From assembly GCA_963810305.1 (NCBI GenBank), contig CAWEMY010000001.1, positions 62,001 to 126,000 of the forward strand: 64,000 bases of DNA. The letters run 5' to 3'. The stretch comes from JACDCA01 sp963810305. Its GTDB lineage: Bacteria > Acidobacteriota > Vicinamibacteria > Vicinamibacterales > 2-12-FULL-66-21. The first letter of the stretch is position 1; each line of letters begins with the position of its first letter. Positions 9,219 through 18,873 of the stretch are shown in pieces. Under the pieces are notes generated by a model, which was not told where the DNA came from, did no database searches, and saw only the letters and a program-made list of their open reading frames with translations. Position numbers and translations under genes: made by a program.

Positions 9219-9999
9219 ATGAAGACTCTCGATCGATGGCTTCCGACGCTGGCGCTGATGATCCTCACCGGCCTCATCACCGCGCTAGTCGTTGCACGGA
9301 CCGTGTCCTCGCGAATCACCAGTGGCATTCCCACCTGGGCGTTCGAGGACTATACCGTCGAACTGCAACCGTTGCTCGCACGCTACGGAAGCACGCGAAA
9401 CAGCCAGCTCTTTGAAGAACAGATCATCCGCGACTTCTTCCACGATCGGCGTGGCGGGACGTTTTAGACGTTGGCGCGTACCACTACAAGAATCTCAGCA
9501 ACACCTACTACCTCGAGACCGGGCTCGGATGGTCGGGCATCGCGATCGATCCCCAGACAGAGTTCGCCGCCGACTACGCCGCTCATCGGCCGAGAACACG
9601 CTTCGTGGCGATGTTCGCGTCAGATGTGCCGGAGCAACACGTGCAGCTCTTTGTGACACCGGACAAGACGGTCGCCTCGTCCACCCGTGCGTTTACGGAA
9701 CGAGAGGGCGCTGCCCCCGCCACGACCGTCAGCGTTCCGACGACCACGTTGAACACGGTGCTCGAGCAAGCGGGCGTCACGCGGCTCGACTTCATGTCGA
9801 TGGACATCGAGCTTCATGAGCCGAAGGCGCTCGGGGGATCGATCTCGAACGCTTTCGTCCGCAGCTGGTGTGTATCGAGGGCCACTATGAAGTGCGCCAG
9901 CAGATCCTGGACTACTTCCGCGCGCGCAACTACACGCTGCTCGGCAAGTATCTTCGCGCTGACACCAAGAACCTATACTTCACGCCGGCGAGTCAATAG
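9219..9999 (+). CDS. FkbM-family methyltransferase with N-terminal membrane anchor (frameshifted)
   Basis: Starts after a strong AGGAGG site. An N-terminal hydrophobic helix (LPTLALMILTGLITALVVA) is followed by the FkbM fold: FLDVGAYHYKNLSNTYYLE is the SAM-binding loop, GWSGIAIDPQ the acidic strand, LDFMSMDIELHEPKAL the central motif. FDLERFRPQLVCIEGH and LGKYLRADTKNLYF close the domain. The halves are in different frames: one T is missing in the run at 9463-9466 and a base has changed near 9835. Correcting both gives about 260 residues. FkbM enzymes methylate sugar hydroxyls or related small molecules; the context suggests a surface glycan. The membrane anchor is unusual for the family. Confidence 0.78.
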
Positions 10000-10118
10000 G
10001 AAGCGGGCGTCAGGGCTATGGAGGAGCTCCTCAACCGCCAATCTTTCGCCCGTTCCTCCCGCTCATGAGCCGAGCGGCTGGCTCCCCCGCGTCAATCCTC
10101 GCTCCTAAGGACTCACTA

Positions 10119-12086
10119 ATGTTTTCTATCGTCCTGTCGCCCGCTATCACGACCGTATGCGCGATCGTTGCTGCGACCGTCGCTCTCACGATTCTGCTGG
10201 CGAGCCGCTCAACCCGTGTCGCCCTGGTTTGTTCGCCGTTGCTGGGTATCGCCCTCGGCTTCTTGTTCGTCGCCCCCGCCGTGCTGAGTGCTCACCACCT
10301 CACGCCCGAAACGATCCGGCAGTGGTGGACGATCACGACATGGATGGCCGTCGCGTTCGCCGCGATCGGCGTCATCGTGTCGTTCGTGCCTGCCTTGATT
10401 CTTGGCGGGGTTAGTCTCGCACTGAAGTCGGATAGTCGGGACGATGCGGCGGTTCCTGTCCTCTGTTGTGCGGGCTGGTTACCGGCCGGCTATCTCACCT
10501 TGAGCTCCCTGGTAGAGTGGGTCAATTTCTCGCGACCGCCGGCAACCAACAACCGCGCTGTGATGCTCTGGATCGCCGCGGCCTGCGTCGCTCTGCTATG
10601 CGGAGCGGCGATTGTCGCTATTCAGCGGACCGGCCGGAAGTATCGCTTGATTTCAACGGTGGCATGGAGCGCCATCATCGGCGTCATCGCGGTGGCGCTG
10701 CTACCGCTGCGGATGCCCGCGAGACGTACTGTGATGACGGTGAAGTTGCCGCCGCTTCAACAAGTAGATGCTGGTGAGACGGCACCGTTGCTGGTGATTG
10801 GCCTGGACGGAGGCGACTGGCGCCTTTTGAAGCCCGCGATCGAAGGCGGTCGTGCCCCCCACCTCGCGCAGCTCGTGTCTGGCGGCATCCACGGAAACGT
10901 GAAGGCACAATGGCCCCCTTACTGGTCTACGCCCGCCTGGGGGGCGATTCTCACAGGTCACGACATCGATGAAATCGGGGTGCACGAGGATCTGGCTGCG
11001 ACAGCGGATGGGCTACCTCCGTTCGAACTGCCGCTGACATTGGACCTGCTGCTGAATCCGCTGTTCGTACCGGAATTTCTGCTCATTCATCGCGGAGTCA
11101 TCGAACCAACGCCGGTCCCTCGCGACCGGCTCAGGCGGGCGCCGGTGTGGGAGCGCTTGACGGCCGCCGGTAAGGAAACCGCGGTCATCCGACTGCCGTT
11201 TACTTATCCGGCGCCTGGGCAAGCGACCTACGTTGTCTCGAACAGGGTTGTGACCGACCTGTGGGATCAACTCGGGGTCGAACCGGGTCAACCACGGCTG
11301 CTGTTCACGCCCCAGAGCGAATTTGACAGACTGATGCCCTATTTTTCGGGACCGGCGACGGCCGATGGCGGTTCACTTGTTCGCATCAGAGGCGCGGTGC
11401 CCTTACCCAAGCCCGCAGACTCCATCGTCGAACTCGAGGAGGTGGTGACCAGAGTGCTCGATATCGAGCAACGGATGGTGAGTGCGACGGAGGACCTGGT
11501 CAGGCGTCACCCGCAACTGGACGTGGTGATGGTGCATATGACCAGTCTGGACAACATCTCCCACGCGTTCTGGCAGTATCGATTTCCGGAGGATTTCGAT
11601 CGAAGCCCGCACGCCGATGACGTTCGCGCGCTGGGTCCAGTTGTCGATCGATATGTGGAATACATCGATGCCGAAATCGGACGACTGATCCGAGCATTTC
11701 CAACCGAGCCGAACGTGTTGATCGTGTCGGACCATGGAGCGCAGGCCAGTCACAACTACCCAATGTGGAAGGGTTGGCATGGCCCGCAGGGTGTCTTCAT
11801 GGCTGCAGGTCCAGACATCATTCCGTCCGGGACCCCGTTGATGGTCAGCTATTTCGACATTGTTCCAACCATTCTCGAACTGCAGAGATTTGCGGTCCCG
11901 GCAGACCTAGTCGGGCGTTCGCTGGTACATCGGGTCCGAAGTGCCGGGTCTGGCGCGAAACCCGTCTCGACGTTCAACGAGGGCTCGTACAACTCGTCGG
12001 TGACCTGGCGGCGGCATCGGATCGGCAGCCCTCATGACCCCTTCCGCCGCTCGGCATCAGCCAGCTTTACACGGTCGATGCGGTAG
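10119..12086 (+). CDS. Membrane-anchored alkaline-phosphatase-superfamily phosphodiesterase
   Basis: About 655 residues. The first 220 contain five or six hydrophobic helices. The rest is a type I phosphodiesterase / nucleotide pyrophosphatase-like domain: LLVIGLDGGDW with the metal aspartate, WPPYWSTPAWGAILTG with the nucleophile threonine or serine region, HMTSLDNISHAFWQ and VLIVSDHGAQ with paired metal ligands, and KGWHGPQGVFMAAGPDI. The catalytic domain is predicted on the outer side of the inner membrane. Relatives transfer or remove phospho-groups on lipids or glycans. The ATG at 10119 follows AAGGA; an upstream ATG at 10065 is less likely. The last 55 bp overlap the converging glycosyltransferase, so the C-terminal tail may be altered by an indel. 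Confidence 0.8.
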   Translation: MFSIVLSPAITTVCAIVAATVALTILLASRSTRVALVCSPLLGIALGFLFVAPAVLSAHHLTPETIRQWWTITTWMAVAFAAIGVIVSFVPALILGGVSLALKSDSRDDAAVPVLCCAGWLPAGYLTLSSLVEWVNFSRPPATNNRAVMLWIAAACVALLCGAAIVAIQRTGRKYRLISTVAWSAIIGVIAVALLPLRMPARRTVMTVKLPPLQQVDAGETAPLLVIGLDGGDWRLLKPAIEGGRAPHLAQLVSGGIHGNVKAQWPPYWSTPAWGAILTGHDIDEIGVHEDLAATADGLPPFELPLTLDLLLNPLFVPEFLLIHRGVIEPTPVPRDRLRRAPVWERLTAAGKETAVIRLPFTYPAPGQATYVVSNRVVTDLWDQLGVEPGQPRLLFTPQSEFDRLMPYFSGPATADGGSLVRIRGAVPLPKPADSIVELEEVVTRVLDIEQRMVSATEDLVRRHPQLDVVMVHMTSLDNISHAFWQYRFPEDFDRSPHADDVRALGPVVDRYVEYIDAEIGRLIRAFPTEPNVLIVSDHGAQASHNYPMWKGWHGPQGVFMAAGPDIIPSGTPLMVSYFDIVPTILELQRFAVPADLVGRSLVHRVRSAGSGAKPVSTFNEGSYNSSVTWRRHRIGSPHDPFRRSASASFTRSMR

Positions 12087-13615
12087 ACGACGTACCCGGC
12101 TGCCTTATCCCCTGTCGCAATCGTGAAGCTACCTGGGACTTCACGAGAGATTTCGTCGAGCAGGCGCCCGAAATGAGGCGTCTCTCCGAAGTCCGGCGCC
12201 GGACTCCACACACAGTAGTCGGCTCCCACCGCAAGCATGCGACGCCGGAAGTCGCTGACCGACCCCAGCGGTTTCGATGTGAAACGATTGGCGGAGTAGA
12301 ACAGAGTATAGGGTTCGGCGTTAAACGCACGCACTGCTTTCCTGCCGGTATAGAGAAAGTACGTCGGGTCGAGGTTGCCGGTCAGTACCGCGTCAAGAGG
12401 CGTCTCGCGACGAATCCAGTCGAGTAATGCTGAGAGTCGATGCCAGTCCTCTGCTGAATCGGCTCGCCACCACATAACGCCTCGCGTGCGAGCGTCTGAC
12501 ACTGTGTGGAAGAGCGTGGCGGACGACGTGGCGATAACGGCCGTGACGACAAGCGCCACTGGCACTTTGGGTACCCGGCGAATCGCGACGGACACCTGCC
12601 ACAAGAATAATGGCAGCAACGGAACAAGAAACCGTATAGGGGGCCATACCCACACCATGATGACGGCCAGGTAGGCTGTAACGCACCAAGTGACGGGGTG
12701 CAGTCGCGTTAGCCACATTCCGCGCAACACACATCCAGCCAGCAAGAAGGCGGGAACGGCTAGCCATAGTGTGGTGCCGAGGCTCCACACTGTCAGTGGC
12801 GCGAGAATTGCGCGACTGGCGTTCATCGCGACGACTGCAACCTTCTCGGGCCACGCGTAATGGAAGACGACGTTCCACGATCCGTAATTCGACGCTGAGT
12901 AATAGGACTGCGCGTCAGCGCGGGCATTCCACAGGACCCAACCCGCCCACGGCATAACGAAAGCCGCGGCGGCCGTCCCGAAAGCCATCGCACCAACTCG
13001 GCGTCGGCTGACGAGTAGCCACGCGAAACCGCCCAAGACCACTGCTATCCCAGCTGTGCGTGTGAGAAAGCAGGCACCCGCCAGGAGGCCGGCGAGGGCA
13101 CAAGCCCGGCCGCTGGCCGCCGATTCCTCGCGCACGTGTGTCAGGACGAGTAATGACCCTGTGAGCAAGGCCGCGAACAGCGTCTCCGATAGTAGCGCGG
13201 TGCTCAGAAAGACCACCCAAGGCGACGCTGCGGTCAGCGCAACGACGGCTGTTGCCGCAGCGCGAGACGTCCCGCACCTGAGAAGCAATCGCCACGACAC
13301 CCACAGCCAGACTGCCGTCGCCGCCAAGGGTATTGTCCGGAGGAAGAGAAGATTGTCCGGAAATGATGGCGCGAGTCGCCATACAAGGGACAGGAGCCAC
13401 GGAAAGAGGATTGGATACTTTGTTTGCGGAGGTGACTCCGGCAGGCTGATGATGCGGTAGCCTTGCCCTTCGGCCAAAGCTCGAGCTGTCACGACATAGA
13501 TTCCGTCGTCGTGAAACATGCCTGCTGCTGGCACAGACATGGCGAAGGCGTAGGCCGACACCAACAGCATACCGCCAAGAGCGCACATAGCGAGGAAGAC
13601 ACGTTGACGAGCCAT
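12032..13615 (-). CDS. GT-C fold membrane glycosyltransferase (GT39/PMT-like)
   Basis: Read from the internal ATG at 13615 this is 527 residues with about ten membrane helices. The first periplasmic loop, MFHDDGIYVVTARALAEGQG, has the acidic DD-x-x-Y motif that GT-C enzymes use for metal and lipid-phosphate sugar donors. PQTKYPILFPWLLSLVW and LSETLFAALLTGSLLVL are also typical of the ArnT/PMT group. A soluble C-terminal region follows (DWIRRETPLDAVLTGNLDPT). It should transfer a sugar from a polyprenyl-phosphate donor to an extracytoplasmic acceptor. The frame is continuous with the GT87-like protein upstream, giving one 872-codon frame; I regard them as two genes joined by a lost stop. Confidence 0.75.
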   Translation of the reverse strand: MARQRVFLAMCALGGMLLVSAYAFAMSVPAAGMFHDDGIYVVTARALAEGQGYRIISLPESPPQTKYPILFPWLLSLVWRLAPSFPDNLLFLRTIPLAATAVWLWVSWRLLLRCGTSRAAATAVVALTAASPWVVFLSTALLSETLFAALLTGSLLVLTHVREESAASGRACALAGLLAGACFLTRTAGIAVVLGGFAWLLVSRRRVGAMAFGTAAAAFVMPWAGWVLWNARADAQSYYSASNYGSWNVVFHYAWPEKVAVVAMNASRAILAPLTVWSLGTTLWLAVPAFLLAGCVLRGMWLTRLHPVTWCVTAYLAVIMVWVWPPIRFLVPLLPLFLWQVSVAIRRVPKVPVALVVTAVIATSSATLFHTVSDARTRGVMWWRADSAEDWHRLSALLDWIRRETPLDAVLTGNLDPTYFLYTGRKAVRAFNAEPYTLFYSANRFTSKPLGSVSDFRRRMLAVGADYCVWSPAPDFGETPHFGRLLDEISREVPGSFTIATGDKAAGYVVYRIDRVKLADAERRKGS

Positions 13616-14789
13616 CAACACAACGTTTTTACTTTTCGTTCCCGAACCATCGGCGTCCGAGCTCACTTCTCCTCGCTCGGAGTCTGCCCATCGCTTTGCA
13701 CCCAGGCTACCCACGCGCAAAGCAGAGCGACCGAATACAGCGAGCCTACCGTTCGTGACTAGTGTCGGCTCCGTCAGTGAGCGAGCCCCGATGAGCCCGA
13801 GGGGCACACACATGGCGACTAGCGCGGCAGATGCGTATCGACCGCCGGGCCAGCTGGCAATTGCTGGCCCGAAGGCAAGGGGCAGGTAGTGGACCCACCC
13901 GAGTGGGGAAAACAGTGCGTGCCAGAAAATCACGAGCGTGAACGCCCGATCAGGGTCAGTGACTTTGCGGGCGGCGCGAGCAAACAGCAGTGCGAGAAGC
14001 AGAACCACCACGATCAGTGGCGGCCATAGATCGTTCACGCCGACGCCGGTTGGCATTCCGAACTGGAGTCTGGCAACCAGTCCCCACACCGACGCGTTCA
14101 GATGTTCGGGCAGCCACCGAACTCCGGCGCCCGTGCGCAGCCACGACGCCCACGGACTCCAGCCCATCGCAAAAATACCCAGGGCTGTGGCACTTCCGCT
14201 GATGATCCCGGCAGGCACCCACGTGCGCGCCGGGAGCAGGAGAGCTGCCAGAGCGAACACCGGTTTGGCCGCAATCACCGGCGCCAGCCAGGCACCCGCG
14301 GCTATGGCATGGCCGCGACGGTGCGCCAGCCACGATCGGGTGATTGGATACAGCAGAATCCACGTGATCTGTCCTTGCACGAACGCAACGTAGGAGCCGT
14401 GAAACAGCAGCAGCCAGGCGACGGCCTGGATGATTTGATGGTGCGTGAACGACAGCTCACGCGCGACGACGCGCACGGAGGCGGCGATCGAGGCCAATGC
14501 CACCAGCAGCCACGCCACGCGGGCGACGTCAAATGGCAGTCGCGCGAGAGGCGCGAACACCAGCAGCGTCACCAGAGGCGGGTTGAGGTTGGGAATGGTG
14601 TAGAGCGGCGTCCCGCGGTTCCACGCAGCCCCATCCAGATAAAACATCATCAGGTCATAGCGCTGAGCGAAGTTAAAGAATCCGTAGAGCGCCAGCGTCG
14701 TAGCTGGCTCCCGCGAGACTCATCAACAGGACGATATGCCGTGCGGATTCCCGTCGCGGAGCTCGCGATTGGCAGGTGTCGAGAGACAC
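13616..14789 (-). CDS. GT87-like (DUF2029) membrane mannosyltransferase-type protein
   Basis: Polytopic protein with GTPLYTIPNLNPPLVTLLVF, the NPP-type loop of the GT87 polyprenyl-phosphate mannosyltransferase family, then YVAFVQGQITWILL and SPLGWVHYLPLAF. The longest frame starts at 14650. The preceding frame carries a plausible N-terminus starting at the 14789 GTG (ARHIVLLMSLAGASY) that joins to ALYGFFNFAQRYDLMMFYLDG across a one-base change near 14695. This start sits 24 bp after the stop of the upstream gene. Its end is uncertain: a TGA in an adjacent frame at 13663 may be the real stop, the residues after GAKRWADSERGE being linker-like. Confidence 0.65.
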
Positions 14790-14812
14790 TTAGAATGCCA
14801 GCCGCGGTTTGC

Positions 14813-16975
14813 TCACCGCCATTGCAGGACAGACCACACGTTCGTGAAGTCGTCGGTCCAGGGCCGCTCAGTACCTGCACCAACGCGCACCCAACCACGG
14901 GCGGCGGTCAGAGATTTCAGGGACTCAGCGTTGCGCGACAGCGCCACCCACCGTGACGCATTCCGACCCGCCTCGCTTTGCCGGTCGGAATGGTCGAACC
15001 TGGCGACTGCGAGCAACTGCTGATCCGCTGCAAGCCGGCCGAGCACGGGCTGAAGGTCGAAGTGACGGTTTGAGACATGAAAGACGAGAACCCCAGCCTC
15101 CCTGAGGCGCCGCAGGTAAGTCTGAATGGCTTCGGTCGTCAACAGGTGGACCGGTATCGCGTCTGAACTGAACGCGTCCAGTATCAGCACATCATGCGTT
15201 TCCGCCGTAGCCGCGATGGTGAGGCGACCGTCTCCGAGTACGACTTTGCAGGTATCGCCGCATGCACGGAGGAACGTAAAATACCGGTGATCCCGAGCGA
15301 TGCGCTCGACCGCCGGGTCGATCTCATAGAACGTCCACCTCTGCCCCGCCTGAGCGTATGCCGCCAGGGAGCCGACGCCCAAGCCAACCACGCCGACTGA
15401 GGCGATCGGCCCCGGGTCGGGTCGCGTAAAGACGTCCGCGATCGGACTGCCACGGTGGTAGTAGGTGAGGGGCTGAGGGTTATTCTTCGTGCCGTGCAGT
15501 GCCTGGCGCCCGTGCACCGTGGTTCCATGGAACAACGACACGAAACGAGTTCCGGCGTCAGCCGTGATCCTGTAGACACCGAAGAAAGTGCGTTCGGCGT
15601 ACAAGATGTCTCCCCATGCACGATTGGTCGTGACCAGCCCCGCTGCGAGGAGCAGAGTGATCGCAATCGCGAACCTCGCCGGCTCCTTCGACATGCTGAA
15701 GCAGACAAACGCCGGAAGACCGAGGAGCGGCAGCATCGCGCCGGGTTCCATCCTGAACCGCAAACCGACTACCAATATGACTGCGGCGATCAGGCCCGCT
15801 GACAGCGGGCGAATCAACGCCCGAGGCCGGCGGACCACATCGCGCAGATCCGAGTATGAAGCCAGCAGAAAGCAACCGGCGGCAATGAGGATTGGATACT
15901 CGGCCACGCTCACGAACAAGCGCTGCGCCGCCAGGTTGAACAGACCTCCCAACATGCCCCCGACCGCGAGCCACAGATAGAATTCGGTGAGATGCGACGG
16001 CGGGGGCCGCTCACTCGCCAGCCGCCAATGGCATAAGAGCGCCAGCAGCCAGAACGAGCTGAGATGAACGGGAATGATGAACCACAACACCGCACCGACT
16101 TGCCCGACGAGAAAGAGCACGAGCACGAGTAGGATGATTGGAAAGATCCGGCGCGCCAGTCCGACGATGCGTTCGGCGCGTTTGCTGAACGCGACAATGA
16201 AGGTCGACAGATACAACGCCAGAGGCACGATCCAGAGGAGGGGAACCGCAGCGACATCGGTTGATATGTGCGACGTGACCGCGAGCATGAGGCCGGAGGG
16301 TACAAACGCCAGCGCAGTCCATCTAAGCCGATCCGTGACCGACAGCCGCACTTCGGGCAAGTCAACCGCGTTACCACGCGTTGATTGGGCGGATCTCGAC
16401 ACGCGAATGGCGCACGCGAGCAGGAGGATCGTAGTCAGCGCATAACCGACACCCCAGGCGTACCGTTGGGTGCGGAGGGACAGGAACGGCTCAATGGCAA
16501 CCGGATAAAGCAACAATGCCGCAAGGCTTCCGGCGTTACTGGCGGCGTACAGGAAGTATGGGTCGGCGGCCGATCGGTGCTCCGTACTCGAGAACCAGCG
16601 TTGCAGTAGCGGCGCCGTCGTCGCGAGAACGAAGAATGGCGCACCTACCGACGTCGCCATCAGTCCCATCAGCCATGTGACGGGGGTATCAGCCGGCGGA
16701 CGCGTTCCGGCGGCGATGCCGACCGGGAGCAAGAAAATCGGCAGCGCTGCAAGTACTATGTGGAGCACGGCCTGGCGTCTCACACCCAGGAAGCGTATGG
16801 CCCCGTGCGCGTACGCGTATCCCGCGAAAAGCGCAGCCTGGAAGAACAGCATGCAGGTCGTCCAGACCGCAGGTGATCCGCCCAAGAGCGGAAGCACCAT
16901 CTTCGCAAACATCGGTTGCACGAGAAACAACAGGAAGGCGCTCAGGAAAATCGAGATGGAAAAGAGAAACACCAT
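14813..16975 (-). CDS. Fused MFS-type membrane / spermidine synthase-like protein
   Basis: 720 residues. About twelve helices fill residues 1-460, beginning FLSAFLLFLVQPMFAKMVLPLLGGSPAVW, a hallmark of the fused MFS/spermidine synthase family. A soluble Rossmann domain follows: VGVVGLGVGSLAAYA for the aminopropyl-donor or SAM-binding loop, WTFYEIDPAVERIARDH for the acidic strand, and HDVLILDAFSSDAIPVHLLT, the DAFxxxxxPxHLLT catalytic segment. Known family members are poorly characterised, and spermidine synthesis is not proven for fused forms. The start codon overlaps the divergent toroid gene's ATG within CCATGG. The neighbours suggest a surface polymer locus. Confidence 0.82.
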   Translation of the reverse strand: MVFLFSISIFLSAFLLFLVQPMFAKMVLPLLGGSPAVWTTCMLFFQAALFAGYAYAHGAIRFLGVRRQAVLHIVLAALPIFLLPVGIAAGTRPPADTPVTWLMGLMATSVGAPFFVLATTAPLLQRWFSSTEHRSAADPYFLYAASNAGSLAALLLYPVAIEPFLSLRTQRYAWGVGYALTTILLLACAIRVSRSAQSTRGNAVDLPEVRLSVTDRLRWTALAFVPSGLMLAVTSHISTDVAAVPLLWIVPLALYLSTFIVAFSKRAERIVGLARRIFPIILLVLVLFLVGQVGAVLWFIIPVHLSSFWLLALLCHWRLASERPPPSHLTEFYLWLAVGGMLGGLFNLAAQRLFVSVAEYPILIAAGCFLLASYSDLRDVVRRPRALIRPLSAGLIAAVILVVGLRFRMEPGAMLPLLGLPAFVCFSMSKEPARFAIAITLLLAAGLVTTNRAWGDILYAERTFFGVYRITADAGTRFVSLFHGTTVHGRQALHGTKNNPQPLTYYHRGSPIADVFTRPDPGPIASVGVVGLGVGSLAAYAQAGQRWTFYEIDPAVERIARDHRYFTFLRACGDTCKVVLGDGRLTIAATAETHDVLILDAFSSDAIPVHLLTTEAIQTYLRRLREAGVLVFHVSNRHFDLQPVLGRLAADQQLLAVARFDHSDRQSEAGRNASRWVALSRNAESLKSLTAARGWVRVGAGTERPWTDDFTNVWSVLQWR

Positions 16976-17873
16976 GGCCGGCGCGTCAGTGTACGTCGGC
17001 CCATCTCAACAGACCAAACTTGCCGCGGAAGCACTCCACGATTTTCTCCTTCGCGGCAGGAATGGCGATGGCGGGTGGGGCTATCACGCGAGTAAAGCCA
17101 GCCGATTGGAATCGACGTGTTGGGCGACGCTGGCGCTGACGCCACGCGCCGATTCGAAAGCACTTCAGGCATGGCCCGCCGTGGATGGCCTGCTGCTGGA
17201 ACGGCAAGGCGGATCGGCGAATTATGCCTTCCACGGATTGGCTCTCCTGACGCTGCGAGCAGTGGGCGTCGACCATGCGGCAGGAACGGAGGTCCTGCTG
17301 CAAGGCCTGCAACGCGTCAAAGGAAAGATCCTTGCACCTTCAAAGATCAACAGACAGGACAACAGCTTGCAGGGCTGGTCCTGGATTGCCGATACATTCA
17401 GCTGGGTCGAACCGACGGCCTGGTGCCTGCTCGCTTTGAAGCAGATTTCCCGAACGGCGGGGCGGCCGATCGATGCCGGTCGGATAGACATCGCCGAGCG
17501 GCTGTTACTCGATCGCTGCTGTGTCGGTGGCGGCTGGAATTACGGAAATTCGAACATGCTCGGGCAGGAACTGAAACCGTTCGTGCCGACGACGGCGATC
17601 GCACTGCTGGCCCTGCAGGATCGCCGATCCCTCGAGGAGGTCAAGCGCAGTGTCGAGTTCCTGGACCGACATGCGACTTCAGAGCGGTCGGGCACCGCCC
17701 TGTCACTGGCGCTCATCGCGCTGAGAGCGTATCAACGTCCGGCCGCCGCGTCGGTGCACGAGGCACTCCTCGCGCAGATTCCAACCACGATCGCCTTCGG
17801 CAACCAGATGGCTGCCGCGATGGCTTTGTATTGTCTGAACAGTGACGGGCCGCATGCTGCCTTCACGCTCTGA
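16974..17873 (+). CDS. Terpene-cyclase / prenyltransferase-like alpha-toroid protein
   Basis: About 300 residues of repeated helix pairs with the QW-like spacing of squalene-hopene cyclase and prenyltransferase barrels: GRNGDGGWGYHAS, LESTCWATLAL, LQGWSWIADTFSWVEPTAWCLLAL, RCCVGGGWNYGN, FVPTTAIALLALQD. It lacks the DxDD catalytic motif of squalene-hopene cyclases, and at 300 residues it is half their size, so it is a single toroid domain with binding or unknown enzymatic function. The ATG at 16974 is favoured because upstream codons lie within the divergent gene. A GTG 18 bp on is possible. Its end overlaps the DUF362 gene by 32 bp, which implies co-expression. Confidence 0.7.
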   Translation: MAGASVYVGPSQQTKLAAEALHDFLLRGRNGDGGWGYHASKASRLESTCWATLALTPRADSKALQAWPAVDGLLLERQGGSANYAFHGLALLTLRAVGVDHAAGTEVLLQGLQRVKGKILAPSKINRQDNSLQGWSWIADTFSWVEPTAWCLLALKQISRTAGRPIDAGRIDIAERLLLDRCCVGGGWNYGNSNMLGQELKPFVPTTAIALLALQDRRSLEEVKRSVEFLDRHATSERSGTALSLALIALRAYQRPAAASVHEALLAQIPTTIAFGNQMAAAMALYCLNSDGPHAAFTL

Positions 17874-18873
17874 AGACAGCGGCTCGGGCGGACGGGTCTC
17901 CCGCCGCACGTTCGTCGTCGCGCTCGCATTGCCCGCCCTGGCGGCTGCCTGCAGTCGGCGTCCGTACGATTCGAAACTCTTCAGGGTTCCAGCCCGCTCC
18001 ACCGTCGGCCTTTTCGCCGCGCCATCCTACGACGTCGACTTCGGTGACCTGATTGGTCGGGGCCTCACTGAACTCGGCGTGGACGTACGAAACCGGCGGG
18101 TCTTTCTCAAGCCGAACATGGTCGAATACGAGCCGGGCACCGCGATCAACACCAATCCGTTGGTCGTCGCCGGGGCAATTGTGGCGTTCCGCCGCGCGGG
18201 CGCTGCACAGGTCGTCGTCGGCGAGGGACCCGGTCACCGTCGAGACACGGAGTACCTGCTCACGCAAACGGGGCTCTACGAACATTTGCGCGAGCATCGG
18301 GTTCAGTTCGTCGATCTCAACGAGGATGATGTCGAGTACGTTCAGCTGAAGAGCCGCTTCACCGGTCTCGATCAGCTGGCCCTGCCCAAGTCGCTCCTCC
18401 AATCGGATTTCGTCGTGTCGATGCCGAAGCTGAAGACGCATCACTGGGCGGGAATGACAGCCGGCATGAAGAACTTCTTCGGCACCGTCCCGGGCGCGGT
18501 GTACGGCTGGCCGAAGAACATTCTTCATATTCGCGGCATCGACGCCTCGATTCTTGACTTGATCGCGACGATCAAGCCGCACTTCTCAATTGTCGATGCA
18601 GTCACGGCGATGGAAGGGGACGGTCCGATCATGGGCCGACCGAGACACGCAGGCTTCATTGCCATGAGCCGCGATGTCGTGGCTGCCGACGCAACGTGCT
18701 CCCGCCTCATCGGTCTCGACCCAGCGAAACTGCGGTACCTGAGGGAGGCCGGCAATTATCTGGGGAACATTCAGCTCGGTCGTATCGATCAATTGGGAGA
18801 GCCGCTCGAACGGTTTACGTCGGACTTTGAAATCATCGATCGCTTCAAGCATCTCCGGCTGACCAGGCCTTAG
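17842..18873 (+). CDS. DUF362 protein with Tat-type lipoprotein signal
   Basis: 343 residues from the GTG at 17842, or 339 from the ATG at 17854. The N-terminus has twin arginines (VSRRTFVVALALPALAAACS) and a lipobox-like LAAAC, so it is probably exported folded by Tat and lipidated. The body is a DUF362 domain: VFLKPNMVEYEPGTAINTNP, VVGEGPGHRRDTEYLL, DFVVSMPKLKTHHWAGMTAGMKN and DAVTAMEGDGPIMG. No ferredoxin cluster is fused, unlike some relatives. DUF362 proteins have no agreed function. Overlap with the toroid gene suggests a two-protein system; the pair sits amid glycan genes. Confidence 0.8.
   Translation: MTGRMLPSRSEDSGSGGRVSRRTFVVALALPALAAACSRRPYDSKLFRVPARSTVGLFAAPSYDVDFGDLIGRGLTELGVDVRNRRVFLKPNMVEYEPGTAINTNPLVVAGAIVAFRRAGAAQVVVGEGPGHRRDTEYLLTQTGLYEHLREHRVQFVDLNEDDVEYVQLKSRFTGLDQLALPKSLLQSDFVVSMPKLKTHHWAGMTAGMKNFFGTVPGAVYGWPKNILHIRGIDASILDLIATIKPHFSIVDAVTAMEGDGPIMGRPRHAGFIAMSRDVVAADATCSRLIGLDPAKLRYLREAGNYLGNIQLGRIDQLGEPLERFTSDFEIIDRFKHLRLTRP

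Noticed and set aside
12032..14650. Treating the 872-codon frame as a single natural enzyme
   Set aside because: Two complete GT-C type proteins are visible, the linker is unlike protein sequence, and a nearby out-of-frame stop fits an indel.
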